From Chondrosia reniformis (lineage: Eukaryota > Porifera > Demospongiae > Chondrillida > Chondrillidae), in the NCBI GenBank assembly GCA_947172415.1, contig OX359189.1:766501-830500 (forward strand): 64,000 nucleotides of DNA. Reading direction: 5' to 3'. The notes beneath the pieces were generated by a model that saw nothing but the letters and a program-made list of their open reading frames with translations, made no database searches and had not been told where the DNA came from. Positions 31,701 to 44,434 of the stretch are shown in pieces. The translations under genes and the position numbers were made by a program. Numbering within the stretch: position 1 is the stretch's first letter; every line of letters starts with the position of its first letter.

Positions 31701-32491
31701 TATACCTCTCAAGTGATTTTATTGCTGGCTTCTGTGGAGAGTCGGAGGAAAGCCATAAAGACACACTCTCTCTGATTGAGAGGGTAAGGTATGACTCTGC
31801 CTTCCTCTTTGCTTATAGCATGCGGCAGAAGACTCATGCCTACCACAAGCTTAATGATGATGTACCTCACGAGGTAAAACAGAGACGTCTCAAAGAGTTG
31901 ATAGATTTGCACTATAAGATTGCTGGAGAGAGAAATAAGACAAGGATCGGACAGGAGCAAGTCGTCTTAGTCAACAAGGTATAGTTAATATGGGATAGGG
32001 CAGGTTGTAACAAATGCCAGACATATATGTAGTTGGTGCCAGTATTCAGTTTGCGAATAGATCAGCTTGTGTGTGAATTATACTATGATATGTAGAAGAG
32101 TAAAAAGTCTAAGGATGACTTTGAAGGACGTAATGATGGTAACATTAAAGTTATCTTTCCAGACATTCCTATTCCAAATCAGAAACTTGAAGAACAAGAA
32201 ATTGAACCTGGAGATTATATAATAGTCAAGGTAACACAATTAATTCTAAATTTCTTTCAGGCAGTTCATTTTGCATCTTGTAAGACACTCATATAAGATG
32301 AAAGATGAACCATCTGAAAGATATTTGATGCATGCAGTTATAAGGATTAGATGCATGTTTTAAAATTATAATGCGACTTTACATTTTAGATTACAGGATC
32401 ATCATCAGTGACCCTCCGTGGAGAACCATTGAGGAAAAGAAACCTTTCCAGATTAAGTCTGTCAGCTGCTGAAAATCAACCATACTCTTAA
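28765..32491 (+). CDS. CDK5RAP1: tRNA methylthiotransferase CDK5RAP1 (MiaB family)
   Basis: About ten exons between ATG 28765 and TAA 32491 encode a MiaB-type radical SAM enzyme. The N-terminal cluster domain shows [19 protein letters not shown] and [10 protein letters not shown], which supply its three cysteines. The radical SAM signature is CENMCSYC with a preceding SIMRG. Blocks [52 protein letters not shown] and FAYSMRQKT follow. A C-terminal TRAM domain ends with GDYIIVK and [12 protein letters not shown]5RAP1 converts i6A37 to ms2i6A37 in mitochondrial tRNAs; the N-terminus ([20 protein letters not shown]) is compatible with import. The start exon is short (donor after CTGTTACG at 28825), and exon 2 begins at 29042. 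Introns hold an 18-bp minisatellite (30010-30170) and gtgtcagtgtgg-type repeats (31150-31315). Confidence 0.94.
30010..30170. repeat. 18-bp minisatellite in a CDK5RAP1 intron
   Basis: About eight copies of gacttcctgtgttggtgt-like units, alternating ggt and gtt, lie directly upstream of a 3' splice site (acctttttctttag at 30184). They may lengthen the distance between branch point and acceptor. Confidence 0.85.
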
Positions 32492-32934
32492 TTATTGTTA
32501 TTTATATTGCATGTGTTAATTAATTCAGTTTTCAAAGTTTTTATATTACAACTGCAAATTGGCAATGAAGATTCTCCTTCAGTTTCTCTTTAAAGCAGTA
32601 TAATTAATTATACATATATATACATGTATATATATATATACGGCCCCTGATGGAGCAAGTCAGCCAGTATGATGGTTTCCGAGGACAGTGTCTTGAGAAG
32701 CAGACTGCATTTATTCTATCTATGGCATGCACCAACTATTCTATTTTAAACTATATCAGTGCAATGTGGTGTGCCAGATTTGGCCTGTGATGTGAACAAA
32801 CTATATTATATATATTATTTATTGTCATTTTTTTAGTGCTACATTGGACTTTTGTAATGTCCTAGCACCTGTTGGTGTGATGCACTCTAATCATGATATT
32901 GATTGATATTATGTGAGTAAACATCGAAATTTAT

Positions 32935-33140
32935 TTTTTCGTTTTACTTTCCTTTTTTTCTTTTTCCTTCTACTTTCCTTTTTTCCTTTTTTTCTTTTTC
33001 CTTCTACTTTCCTTTTTTCCATTTTTTCTTTTTCCTTCTACTTTCCTTTTTTTTTTCTTTTTCCTTCTACTTTCCTTTTTTTTCTTTTTCCTTCTACTTT
33101 CCTTTTTTTCTTTTTCCTTCTACTTTCCTTTTTTCCTCTT
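32935..33140. repeat. Pyrimidine-rich tandem array with cttctactttcc units
   Basis: Repeated tttttctttttccttctac and tttcc units, about 24-32 bp each, give low-complexity ORFs on both strands (Phe/Leu/Ser-rich on plus, Lys/Arg-rich on minus). These are not treated as genes. A homopurine-homopyrimidine tract this long could form triplex DNA. Confidence 0.88.
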
Positions 33141-33429
33141 ACAACAAGTATTATAAATCCAAAGGCCGGCCCATGTCCCTTTGATTGCGTTGCAGGGCAC
33201 AGACATGTATCATTTATGTTATGCAATAATTTACAAGAGTATACCGAATGCTTTTTTAATAGATGTATGCATTTGCGATGAGCTGGGTCGTATCTCAATC
33301 TCATTATTTTCATTATCGACAATTGCGATTGTATATAACTACTGCACAATGATCATTTTTGTTTGACAATTCTGAAATATACATTTACATGATTTTAAAT
33401 TAAAAAATGTTCAAACAATGCAGTTCTGG

Positions 33430-34430
33430 AACAAGTTCTTCATGGTTGTAAAGAGACCATGCTGTTTCTTCTTCTTTTGAGTGTTACTGGAACGATGCTG
33501 CAGTACTTCGTTTCGCATCACTTTACTGAGTGTAGTAAAGGTGATCCCAGGACACACCACGTGGAGGTAGAAGTACTTCGTGCCCCAAAAGGCCTCCGGT
33601 TTCTCAACTCTGTTTGACACTTCCACTACTTGCGTCGTAAGAGAAGTTGCTCGGGAACGGTCCGGCGTACCTGACCGACCTGTGACCAGTTACTAGTCCT
33701 GCACTGCCTCACGCTACGGACAGAACAAGCCCGACCCTGGCGGACCACAAACTCCCACCAATGAGAATCATCATGTGCACACAACGCAGCTTGGGAACAC
33801 TGTACACAGACTTTAGCTCATTGGGATCGGCCAGGTTGCTTTAGAGTAGGGACCCATCGATGAACTACAAGAAAAGAATGAGAGAATACATAATTAACAG
33901 CGGACATAAACATAGAGCACACGAGCATGTAAAATTCCAATTGTATAACTGCATGCAAAGTCTTCCAAACCAACCTGATGTGGCAGCCTACAATAGCTTC
34001 CTGACCGACTACGTAGTGGCACTGGACCACACCAACCTCCAGGTACGGGTCGTATAGCAAGAATCCGCAAGTGCCAATTTAACACACAAGCAAGATTAAT
34101 AGTGAGATCATCTCCAGGCACTAACCCATAGGTAGAGAGACCACCCCACTATACGAACACCGATGACCTTTCGGATAGGCATGTACCATGACTCGTGCTC
34201 CAAGCATGGTTTTCGCATCGATCCACACCAAAGTAGACCTCCAGAGTTGATAGCCCGGAGGCCAAAGACTGGAAATTTCGTCGACTATTTATTAGAAATT
34301 GTCGGCGGGAAACATCGCGAGTTTGGCGGAACCAAAATTTCGCTGATTGTTTTCGAGGTCCTGTTCAAGAACAATGGAGAACATGACCCGGCCTATTCAG
34401 CAAGTTGTTATTGTTATTGATTTTAGATAG
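33430..34430. other. Unexplained segment with raised GC and CpG content
   Basis: Between two AT-rich stretches this kilobase is visibly richer in GC and CpG (for example cgtcgtaagagaagttgctc and cggtccggcgtacctgaccg). Open frames are 65-85 codons on both strands and I recognise none. Possible explanations are a decayed gene or element, an unmethylated promoter, or a noncoding RNA; the sequence does not decide. Confidence 0.35.
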
Positions 34431-36667
34431 AAATCATTCATGGCTATCCAGCGAAGCAAATCATAACATGTACAGTGACCCCATGAATAGAGGTGCTTAA
34501 TAATTAATTAGTAAACAAGCGATCGGTATCTTAATTAATGAACCTCTGATTATTTCAGCAGTAATCTTTTATTTCACAAGCTCTTGCAAGCGCATGCATG
34601 AATCGACATGTCAATCGGCATGTTTCATGCACAACACAGGACAACGTCACAAGGATATATATAAATATGAACAAGAATCCCTGCGCTACTGTGTTCTTCA
34701 ACATATACATGTTAAATCAATTTGTGAAACCAAAATGGCCGTTGCTCAAATTGCAATCGCTTAGATTGAGGAACTTTTGCAGTGTCCATGCCTAAACTAC
34801 ACTCATTGGTAGGTCATCTTGTTTAGAGAATCAGACAAACTATATAGCTAATTTAAATGAAGTCTATAATGTTTCTTTTTCTTTTGATTAGCATACAGCA
34901 TCTTTTCCTCATGTAAATACTTTTTACTTCAAAATGTAATTTCTACTTAACGTTTATACAAACTTTCGATTAGACAAGTATATATGTTTTATTATGCAGC
35001 CTATATTTGATTTGCTGTATATTCATCTATTTATAGAATTGTCATGAAAGTCCAATATCAGTTACCTAGCAACATGTCCAATTGAGAAACAAGGAGGACT
35101 GGGTGCAATTATTATTGAAGTTATTGGCTTAACCCATTCAGATTGGGAAAGATAGTGAAATAAAGTGAAAATTTGCATGGAATTTACAGTGAGTGTAACA
35201 GCTGTAAAGTAGCTGGGAGTTACTAGTTACTAGGGACTGGTAGACATGCTAAATCTGGTGGTATCATTGAACAGATGTGGTGTGTAGTACATGCTTAACA
35301 GGTTCTCTGTATCCTGTATCACATAGGAATTTACATCTGTTTCTTATCATTGATCTGTAAAGATGTATATTAAAAATTAAATTGGAGTGATTTACATACC
35401 AACATGGGTTTGTATTGTTGATGTTATATCATGAATCTGGTAAACTTTTTGGTGTATATATATATATACATTATACACTTTCAATCAAATTTGTCAATCT
35501 CTTGAAACAATAGCTCTTTAGAATTTGTTACTGGTCAAGTATGTGGGACCAGTTAGTAAATTAGTAATCCATGCAGTGTTTCTCAGGAAAGATAACTTAA
35601 GCTGTTAACTTTCCCAGCCTGGACAAAGTACTACAGATCTTACAGCTCTATTCATCTTCAAGGCTTGTGTGTATATAGAATACTTCATTTTGATTCCTAA
35701 TATTATTTAGTTTTGATATACAGCTACATAGCTACAATGACCTTAAACAGATATATCTTCTCAATTTGTATAATGAATTATGTCACTTCTTGGACTGTGT
35801 ATCTGTTCATGTACATGTTAATCATAGCAACTGATATTAGGAGGATATTCCTCTTCATGTGCATATGTGATGCATGTTATTGTTATTGTTAAGCTAGTAC
35901 ATGGGTTCATGTAGCCTATTGTCTAATTCCTCTCAATGGCTGTCAACTTGCATCTGTACAATAATGGATTTTTTAGATCCCTTGCAAACTATTACCATGG
36001 TAAAAGCTTAATACCAAATTTGGTATGGTAGCAAAAACAATCTACGTATAACATTACCCAGTTTAGAAGGGCTATCTATAGATGGTGAATTATTATCCAC
36101 TCATTGCAATATATTTCTGACAATCAGTACTGAATCTAGTATCTATACTTTGTGTCCTGTATAGCCCTGGTCAATTAATCAATTTGCCTTTTATACTTGT
36201 ACACTGTCTCCTGACTACTTTGTCATCTCTGCATGTAGACATTATTCATGTTTCTCTTGTTACAAGTATATGGCATTTAGTTCAATTGTATATAAATGAG
36301 TTAGTGAAATCATTGCTAAAGTACTTAAAGATCAAACTGGAGTATATTAATTGATGTGCATATTAAGCATTTCATCTGTATTAATTCATCTGGCCAAGTC
36401 TGTCTTTTAATAAATAGCTAAATTATTTTATTGCCTTTTCTGTTTGTCTTCTAAGCCTTATATATGTCCACTCAGAGTATAATTATAATAAGCTGTGCAT
36501 AAGTAAAATGTGCAGCTTGTTTTCTCTTTCCACAGCTCAGTTCCATCTCCAATTAAACCAAATGAAGGGTTTCCATAGCAACCAGTTTCAAGATTTTATT
36601 TGTCATCCTCTTTGTATATAATGATATATATTTGAGGAGTGTGCATGTGACCATAATATATGTATAT

Positions 36668-36826
36668 AGCAACAAGCTATATTTTCTCTTAAACACAGAC
36701 AATAACAGAATTATCCATTTTTTGTTTAAGATTAGGGACTTAGGCATTCCCTTTTATTCACAAATTAATGTAATCACCCCCACCAATTTTTTGTGACTAG
36801 TAAGCCTATTTGGCTGGTCAGATTAT
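36668..36826 (+). repeat. 160-bp dispersed repeat (copy 2)
   Basis: Matches 27397-27557 from agcaacaagctatattttct to ggctggtcagatta, with small insertions or deletions and point changes. It lies about 360 bp beyond the stop of the ARID1-like gene. Confidence 0.85.
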
Positions 36827-37183
36827 ATACTGATTGTCACTCTAATAATCATTTTATATTATTATTATTGTCTTTTGTGTATGTACTCAGTGAATGTGGT
36901 TAGTTGGTGAAGAGTTGAGAGGCAGTCTTTCTCATTGGTCTCTAGAGTACAACGAGCTAATTTGTGGAGCTATATACACTACACTAATTATATATATAAC
37001 TTATGTGCATTGCACTAAATGAGTATTCTTCACCAAATTTTAGCATATTAATTAAATTCATTGTATATTTCGATAGCACCCAACCTTTATTAATGAGATG
37101 AGAGCATGCATGATATAATTATAATATGAATTGAAGAAACTAAAAAACACGACAGTTGTATGAAGATGAGGGTTGATTGTAGA

Positions 37184-40100
37184 CTATGAGTTTTTATGCT
37201 TGCCTAATTCAAATAAAATGTCCATAATGATGGTCGAGACTGATGCATCCAAACATTCAGATGTTGACAAATAAAGCAGTCGATCCATACATGAAATAAA
37301 CAATGCTCGGTTCTGAGGGTTACGGGAGAGGTAGAGTAGGGTAACGACAGCTCTACGCAGCATAGCCAGCGAGAGCATCGAGGAGTTCTCATCATAAATG
37401 TTATATGGTTGAGATTTCCTTCGTTGCATCAGTTCTGCACTTTCGAGGCACTCTATCAGATACGTCACCACCATCTTCTGTTGTCCAATCAGATGACAGG
37501 CTGTTTCATCACCTTGTGCAAGATTTGACAGTAAAACTAGTGCAAGTTGATGAATCACAGGTTGGTCTTTGTAACCTAAAAAATTTACTAAACGAGCATA
37601 CAGTACTTCTAGTCTCTTTAGGGGTGGAGTAGCCAAAATGTAGTCCACATTGGAATCTGCTATAGACATCTTGGCCAATGTCTCTAACACTAATCTCTGT
37701 GGTGACACATCAAAGGCTTGTGCTGACGAGGAGAGTTGGTCTGTAGCTTGTGTCGAGGGACATACAGACCAGTGTAGTAATCCGTCCAGCAGTGGTAGAG
37801 TAATACTTTCTGGAAAAATGGATAGATCAAGCTGACCTGAAATATTAGAGAGGATTATGAAGACGCTTTCTCTGATAGCTTTCAAGCAGTCCCACCACCA
37901 ATAGTCATGTTTTAGCTCTTCGACTTTCTTGTCTTCTTCTGTTTGGTCCGAAGTGGGCAGTTGGACAGTGTGGACGTGGTGAAGCATCAGGAGACCACCC
38001 ATGACTTTGAGAAGCCCCGAGTGCTTAGTTAGTTCGGTGTCATTGCCAGAGATAAAAGAGAGACTACGAAGAATGTTAGCCAAACAGAGACATTTTTGCT
38101 GTAGTGCCTCCTTGTCAGGCGAGACTTTCCACAAGACAGACTCTTCTTCATCACAAACTTCATATTCTTCCTGGATAAAGCCATCTGGAGTTGCACAACG
38201 ATATTTCTTCATGCTAAGGCAGTCCTCAAAGTCTGTACAATGCTGGCCTCTTGAGTATTCGTCAGAACTTTCTGAGATGGTGCGAGCCTGTCGTCTGAGA
38301 TACATACAATGTGGGTTCTGCTCCTCGATTCGCTGGAGACCTTTAAATCTTTCTTTTTGTGCTTCCACTTGATCCAAAGTGCTGCTAACAGTTGATGTTG
38401 GAAAATTGGTGTATCTCGTGCTGTAGTCCACGTCAATGTGACCAAGAAAGTCAGCTGATCCGGGTCCTTCTTCAGTGGTACCCCTGGGGTCATGCACTTT
38501 GACCTCTGGTACCTCAATCAGTCTAGGATCACGGTAGTTGGTATCTTCAGAATTGCTGCTCAGGGCGATGGTTTTTGGAGTAACATACTTGACTCGGCTT
38601 TGAAACTGATCCGTTTTGTCTTCAGCAGGGGACTCGGTGAAATCCATTAGTGAAATGTTGCTTTCACAAGATGGCTGCAGATAATAGGAGTTCCTCTCAA
38701 AACTAGCTCCAAAGATTTCCCGAAGGCATTTCCTGAAATGATCCACTATGGAGTTGAGTAAGGTTGGTTGGTGGTGGAGGGTGAAGTATCTGGCTCCTTG
38801 GTCATCTGCTAGTAGAATATTCACTATATCAATCGCCCAACTTGACTCGGGCAGAATTCCAGATTTTAGGGACATCCAGATCTGTTGCATGTGCAGTGAC
38901 CCACCTGAAAACAGAGAAGATGAAAATACTTATTTCTTCAATCCACCAATATAGGTACAAACATGTCACATTTTGTAGTCAAAAACACTGAAATAGGCAA
39001 ACAAAAGTACTAAGAAGAACTTCTTAAGACTTCCAGGGTCACTGATGATTAGTGGTATTCCTAGAATCAGCTACCTGACCCAGTGGAGCTGAAGAATATA
39101 GAGAAAAGACTCTTGTATCCTTGTAGAAGTGGTGTTGGATAACTCGCATGGTTATTAATCAAACCATGTGGACAGCCCACTCTTTCATTAATTGGTTCAA
39201 AACACAGTGAGTGTGGTAGTACATAGGCCTTCCTATAAACAGTCTAGACAATTAAATTGTGGTAAGAATGGAAATCCTGGACACTGACTGATTACATAAA
39301 AACTAACATCCAATTTGTGCCAACAATCTTATCACAACAGATTGTTACACTGTCTGTGCTCAAGTTGAGATAACCTGCCATTCAAAGAGACTGTTGCCGA
39401 CCACAGGAATCTAATGTTACCACTAATTAAATAAATGTCTGATTTGTGGTAATGAATCTCATTAGAGTAACCTAAAGTTGTACAAGTTGTCACACTAGTA
39501 CACAGTTCATTCCATATCCTTCCTTATTAGGTTTCCATGGTGATCATTACAGGCAATAAAATCATGCAATCAAACTCATATTACAGGCTAGCTTGTCTAA
39601 AGGTGCTTCACTGTTGCACCATACTGAAGGTTCACGGGACAACTGTAATTTTAAGGTTCCCTCTGTAAAGCCACTGCGTATACAATGATTTAAAAGGAAC
39701 TTTTTATCACATTAGACTTCAAAGTTTAAATATGTATTATAAAGACACTCCATAATTACCTATACATTCACAGGCACTTCTACAAGATACGTAGGTCAGG
39801 TGGACAAGCCAGAACAGGTTAGCTTTCCCTGAACCAGAACAACATCTTATTAGTTCAAACAAGTAGTTAATCACATACGTATCTACACATAGATCCTCTC
39901 TGAGTTGTAAGCCTCCCCTGAGAATGAAGACTAATTACGGTACACAAGGCTGCTTGTAGTACATACGTACGTAGTTTTGTCATAATACACCAAGGAAGCA
40001 CCGGATTCCGTTCTCAGGGAGAGCTAGTTTGTTTTTTTCTCTTAAATGATGCTTGATGATTACAGTTAGCCTTCACTTGGAGATTACCCTAACTACGTAT

Positions 40101-43100
40101 ACGGGCTAACTATGGAATACGTAGGGGATATGTACGAGATATACGTACGTATGGGGATTTGTACGCAATACGTATAGGATATCAATGTTATACATATGGG
40201 ATTCACATAGGATAATTGTATGATATGTATGGTATATACTTATAGTATTGGAAATGCTTGGGACACACATCACACATACATACGTACATACATCTGAAGT
40301 GTGGAATGAAAGAGGAAGGACTTACCACAGTCAGCGGCTGTCATCTTCTTCAGTCTCATAAAGTTTGGCTTTGTTCCTTCTACTGTTCCTTCCCACTCCT
40401 GCTTTGTAGTTTGTTTTGAGGAAGACTCCAAAGATTCCTCACTTTTCTGAGAGGATGATTGCGCTGAGGGCATTCTTGCCTCTGCACTTTGACCTTTACC
40501 ATTAGCTGAGGCCCTCACTGCAGGGGACTTGGGAGCCCCCGGCTGTGTGGCGGCGCTGGAGGACAGAGAGTTGGTCTTGCCCCAAGAATCATGTTTCTTT
40601 TGCAGAGCTGCCTTCAGCAAGTTTTCGTTGCTGGTACTTGCAGAGAGGGGGGCTGTTAAGACATGAGGTTGCTGGCCGTGATGGAGAGGTGGAGAGGGGT
40701 GCCGAGAATGGTTGGGTGGATGTCTTACGATGCCAGGGTGTTGTTGGTGAGAAGACTGTTGTTGGAGGTAGTTCATTCTCTGCTGTTGCAGGTAATGCTG
40801 ATGTTGCTGCCAGGCATGGTGCTGCTGCTGTATGTAGGCTGCGTCACCATAGTGATGAGACCTCGGTGGCATGGGTGAACTGGACATTTGGTGGGCGTGG
40901 GCCGCTGCATATGAATGATGACTACCTCCATGCATATGGTGCTGGGGATGATGTAATCCAACAGGGGAAATCCCATCCAGTCCCCCAGGGTGATAGGGGA
41001 TGCCTGCAGTCTGACCAAAGGACTGCCTGAAGTCAGCATCATAAGGCCCTGACCTATGGTAGGCTGACGGAGGGTATCCCGCTTGGGGATAACCCTGATG
41101 ATGTGGTAAATATTGGGGTGACATTTCCCTGGTGGGGTCCTTGTACCATGCAGGATTGCTATTGGTCGGAGGTGGTTGCTGTGGAAACTGCACATTTGTA
41201 GGGTATTGTGGTTGAGTGGGTGGCTGAGGTGGAGGGGTCTGTACCGTCTGATGCAGGTGGGTGGTGCTGCCCTGCATGGGATGATAAGCGGAGGGACTAC
41301 CAAAGCTCTGTTGAGGGACAGACCCAGGACCTCCTGGAGGCTGGTCAGAGTATAAGTTAGGGTCCTGAGCAGGAGACGACTTTGGCAGCTGATTTGATTC
41401 TTCTGAATTTGATACATTTTGTGGAACTTTTGGCGTGGATTGTGAATTTAAGTCTGAATAGGAGGAAGATAATCTCTTTGGTACTGGTAGATGCTGGCCA
41501 GGAGAGTCCATTGTTGATGGACCAGCTCCCCCGTGGGCCATTTGGTCTGCATCAGAGGAGGTTGATAGAGAACGAGACTTTGTTCGGTCATATCCCGCAT
41601 TATCCTGAAACATCTACATCAAAAGGAAATGAGGGTTGAGAGGATAAGGGGAGGGTGGAGAGGATAAGGGGAGGGTTGAGAGGATAAGGGGAGGGTGGAG
41701 AGGATAAGGGGAGGGTGGAGAGGATAAGGGGAGGGTGGAGAGGATAAGGGGAGGGTTGAGAGGATAAGGGGAGGGTGGAGAGGATAAGGGGAGGGTGGAA
41801 AGGATAAGGGGAGGGCGGAGAGGATAAGGGGAGAGTGGAGAGGATAAGGGGAGGGTGGAGAGGATAAGGGGAGGGTGGAGAGGATAAGGGGAGGGTGGAA
41901 AGGATAAGGGGAGGGTGGAGAGGATAAGGGGAGGGTGGAGAGGATAAGGGGAGGGTTGAGAGGATAAGGGGAGGGTGGAGAGGATAAGGGGATGGTGGAA
42001 AGGATAAGGGGAGGTCATGATATTCAACATACGCATGTGGAAAAAAGAATTTACAGATGCAGATCAAGTGTTACACAACACACCTCATGTCCAGATGCTA
42101 GCGGTGACGATATGTGGTGAGGATTATGCAGAGGGTTGTGTTGCGGAGAGGTCAGTTGCTGCTGAAGGACACTAGAGGATGATTCCTGTCTCAGAACAGG
42201 ACTCATAAGGGAGGGAGAGGAATGTGCTTGATCCAAACCCTCTGATTCTTCGCCGTTATCATTTGCATCAGAGAGAAGATCTCTGACAAGTTCAGTGTCT
42301 TCTTCTTTATCCACCGCTGATGCCATTGGTTGGTCGTCCCTCTTCTCTTCCGTCCCTTGCATTGCAGTTTGAGGAGAAGAGAGCACCCCTGAGGCTGTAC
42401 TTGTGTTAGTGCTCGAGGTTGGCCAGGCAATGTGATGGGATGAAGATGCGTCTTTAGATGATGTCATCTGGTTGGTATAGGAGGAAGCCATTCCAGAATC
42501 TGTATCTTGTGAGTACATCTGACCTGCTACAACGGGATGGGGCCCAGATGTGGTAGATTGAGGCGTGGCCATGTGGGGCAGGTGGGGGGAGAACCTTTCC
42601 AAGTTGTTCACAGGCCGGTTAGGAGCTTGTAATCCTCCACTCATTCTGCTTGCATCCTGTTGCCATGGATTCATGGGGGAACCCCCTGGATAACCTTCCC
42701 CTGAGTACCCGGGTGTTGGGTACCCATGTTGAGGCATATTCCAGGATGCGTGTTGACGACCATATGGATCGACTCCACTACTGTGTCCCCACTCCACAGG
42801 ACCCTATGAAAATGTCAAATCTCAGTTAGAAAGTACGTACTACTGTATAATGATCTGTATTTTTTTAACTGATACTACACTACGTAGAGAGAAAATATTA
42901 TCTTTGACTTTTTTATCTGACTGTTTCTTGCAATGAGCCCATATGACAGCCATTTAATCATTATCATTATGGGACAAAATTAACCATAATGATAATCAAA
43001 CCACAATCATTTAAATTAAAACTTTATCCATGTAAGGCTAGCAAACACATGGATGTACCTACTTACCTGTGATCGAGGTAACCGTGGCACCATCATAGCA

Positions 43101-44434
43101 CCTCCACCCATCCAGTTTCCCATTCCAGATTGGCCAACATTGGTATGGAACTGATTTCCTATCGAATTATGTGGATAATTTCTGTATCCAGGAAGCTGTG
43201 ACATGACACGCCCATCTTGTGCGGCCTGCACTCGGTTTATAGACATGAACTGATCATTCTACAGAAAAAGAATACCATTCTCTTGTAATATTGGCACATT
43301 TCAATACAGAAAACTAACAATGTATGACATGTATGTGAATGGGAATTTAAATCTTTGTGTACTCTTAATATAATGCTCTATTTACTATACCCTCACAAAT
43401 TATACCAGTGTCTCAGTTGATTACACACATAAGAAGTACATACTAGGAAGTAGACAACATTTGTTACAAATGGCATCATTCTTATAGAGCGCATAATTTG
43501 TAATGTTCTTTACAAAGTTAGTCAGGTTTGTTTCTTGGCTTATGAATCTCATTAACAGGTCTTTTATGGATCCAAATCAACAACCACAAGCATTTTAATG
43601 GAAAACTATTCCCATGAAACTCAAAGGAATGTACTTTAGAGGTCTTACTATAGATCCAGAAACATACAGCAGAAACATTGTACGTTTTAGTAGATTTTAT
43701 TTAGGCTGTTTGTCTACATAATTATTTATATTCCTAATCAATTCGGTGGTACACAATTGTGCTCTCTCTGCCAGCCAAACAACCTAAATAAATTCCCCAC
43801 CCAGCTTTAAGCGGCCTCATTTAACACACAATATGAATTTAAAGAACTAAAGCTGTCTATATTCAACTACAGTATTTGGTCATGATCATGAATATTAGTT
43901 CCTTTGTTTTCACAAGCAAGGCACTATGGAATGTTGATTACAAACAGCTATCACACAATACATGAAACTCTTAGTATTTCTTTCAGCTAATTTATGTGGT
44001 TACAAGAGGTCAAAGTAGACATTCCATTATCTTTGATGTGCTCCTCCAGTATCACAGGTGTGGCCATGTTGTCTCAAAGGATGAAAGCAATTCAGTGTTA
44101 CAATAGTTACAACTAAATTCCCACACTGAGCAAAAGAGGGTTGCAGGAACAGTTTGGGGAATACCCCAGTTCTGTGATAATGCTGATAATTGGTGCAACT
44201 GTACATTTAAATTGGTTCAAGGAAAACCTCAACAACACTTCAAATAGTAATGAAGTTACTCACAGAAACAGCTCCATTTCCCATGATTTTGGAATTTAAT
44301 CCTTTTCCTCCAAACTCTGGTGGTACAACATGGCCTTGTAACATGCCATGAGGGAATCTTCCTGCAAATTGTTGTCCCACGTGTCCATGCGCATTCGGAT
44401 CACCGTGCATTGGGCCTTGTACGGATGGATCCAT
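37184..44434 (-). CDS. ARID1/BAF250-like SWI/SNF subunit, no ARID domain found
   Basis: Exons 44434-44264, 43258-43067, 42803-42084, 41613-40326 and 38904-37184 join in frame to 1363 residues. The first four exons are Pro/Gln/Gly/His/Ser-rich with PQYLPHHQGYP-type stretches and polyglutamine-like runs, as in the N-terminal half of ARID1. The last exon begins with WMSLKSGILPESSWAIDIVN and holds the BAF250 C-terminal armadillo-like domain: CLANILRSLSFISGNDTE, WWWDCLKAIRES, ISGQLDLSIFPES, LDGLLHWSVCPS, VLETLAKMSIADSNVDYILA and ALVLLSNLAQGDE. These match ARID1A/B closely and place the protein in the canonical BAF complex. Human ARID1A (2285 aa) has an ARID DNA-binding domain between these halves; I see none in any exon. 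Introns 1 and 4 (1.0 and 1.4 kb) could hide small exons. A leader exon is suggested by a donor near 44696. Confidence 0.85.
39031..39128 (+). repeat. Dispersed repeat family member (copy C)
   Basis: Shares ttccagggtcactg, ggtattcctagaatcagct, acccagtggagctgaaga and gactcttgtatccttg with copy A at 7891-8070. It lies in the last intron of the ARID1-like gene and lacks the right-hand half of the family. Confidence 0.7.
41630..42015. repeat. 20-bp G-rich minisatellite in an ARID1-like gene intron
   Basis: About nineteen near-perfect copies of ggataaggggagggtggaga occupy almost the whole intron between exons 3 and 4. Closely spaced G runs on the plus strand could form G-quadruplexes. Shadow frames give Pro/Ser/Leu repeat ORFs on the minus strand that are not genes. 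Confidence 0.95.

Larger units (their letters stand above)
32492..37183. other. Long noncoding interval, 4.7 kb
   Basis: The largest gene-poor stretch after the first 3.5 kb. It contains an AT microsatellite near 32615-32640, a pyrimidine-rich array (32935-33140), an unusually GC-rich and unexplained segment (33430-34430), about 2.3 kb of plain AT-rich sequence, and copy 2 of the 160-bp repeat (36668-36826). I recognise no gene in it. Confidence 0.55.

Noticed and set aside
32913-33349. Phe/Leu-rich plus ORF and Lys/Arg-rich minus ORF
   Set aside because: Both arise from the pyrimidine-rich tandem array; composition only.
41600-42067. Minus-strand ORFs of 140-155 codons with Pro/Ser/Leu repeats
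   Set aside because: They are frames through a 20-bp intronic minisatellite; the flanking exons splice across it in phase.
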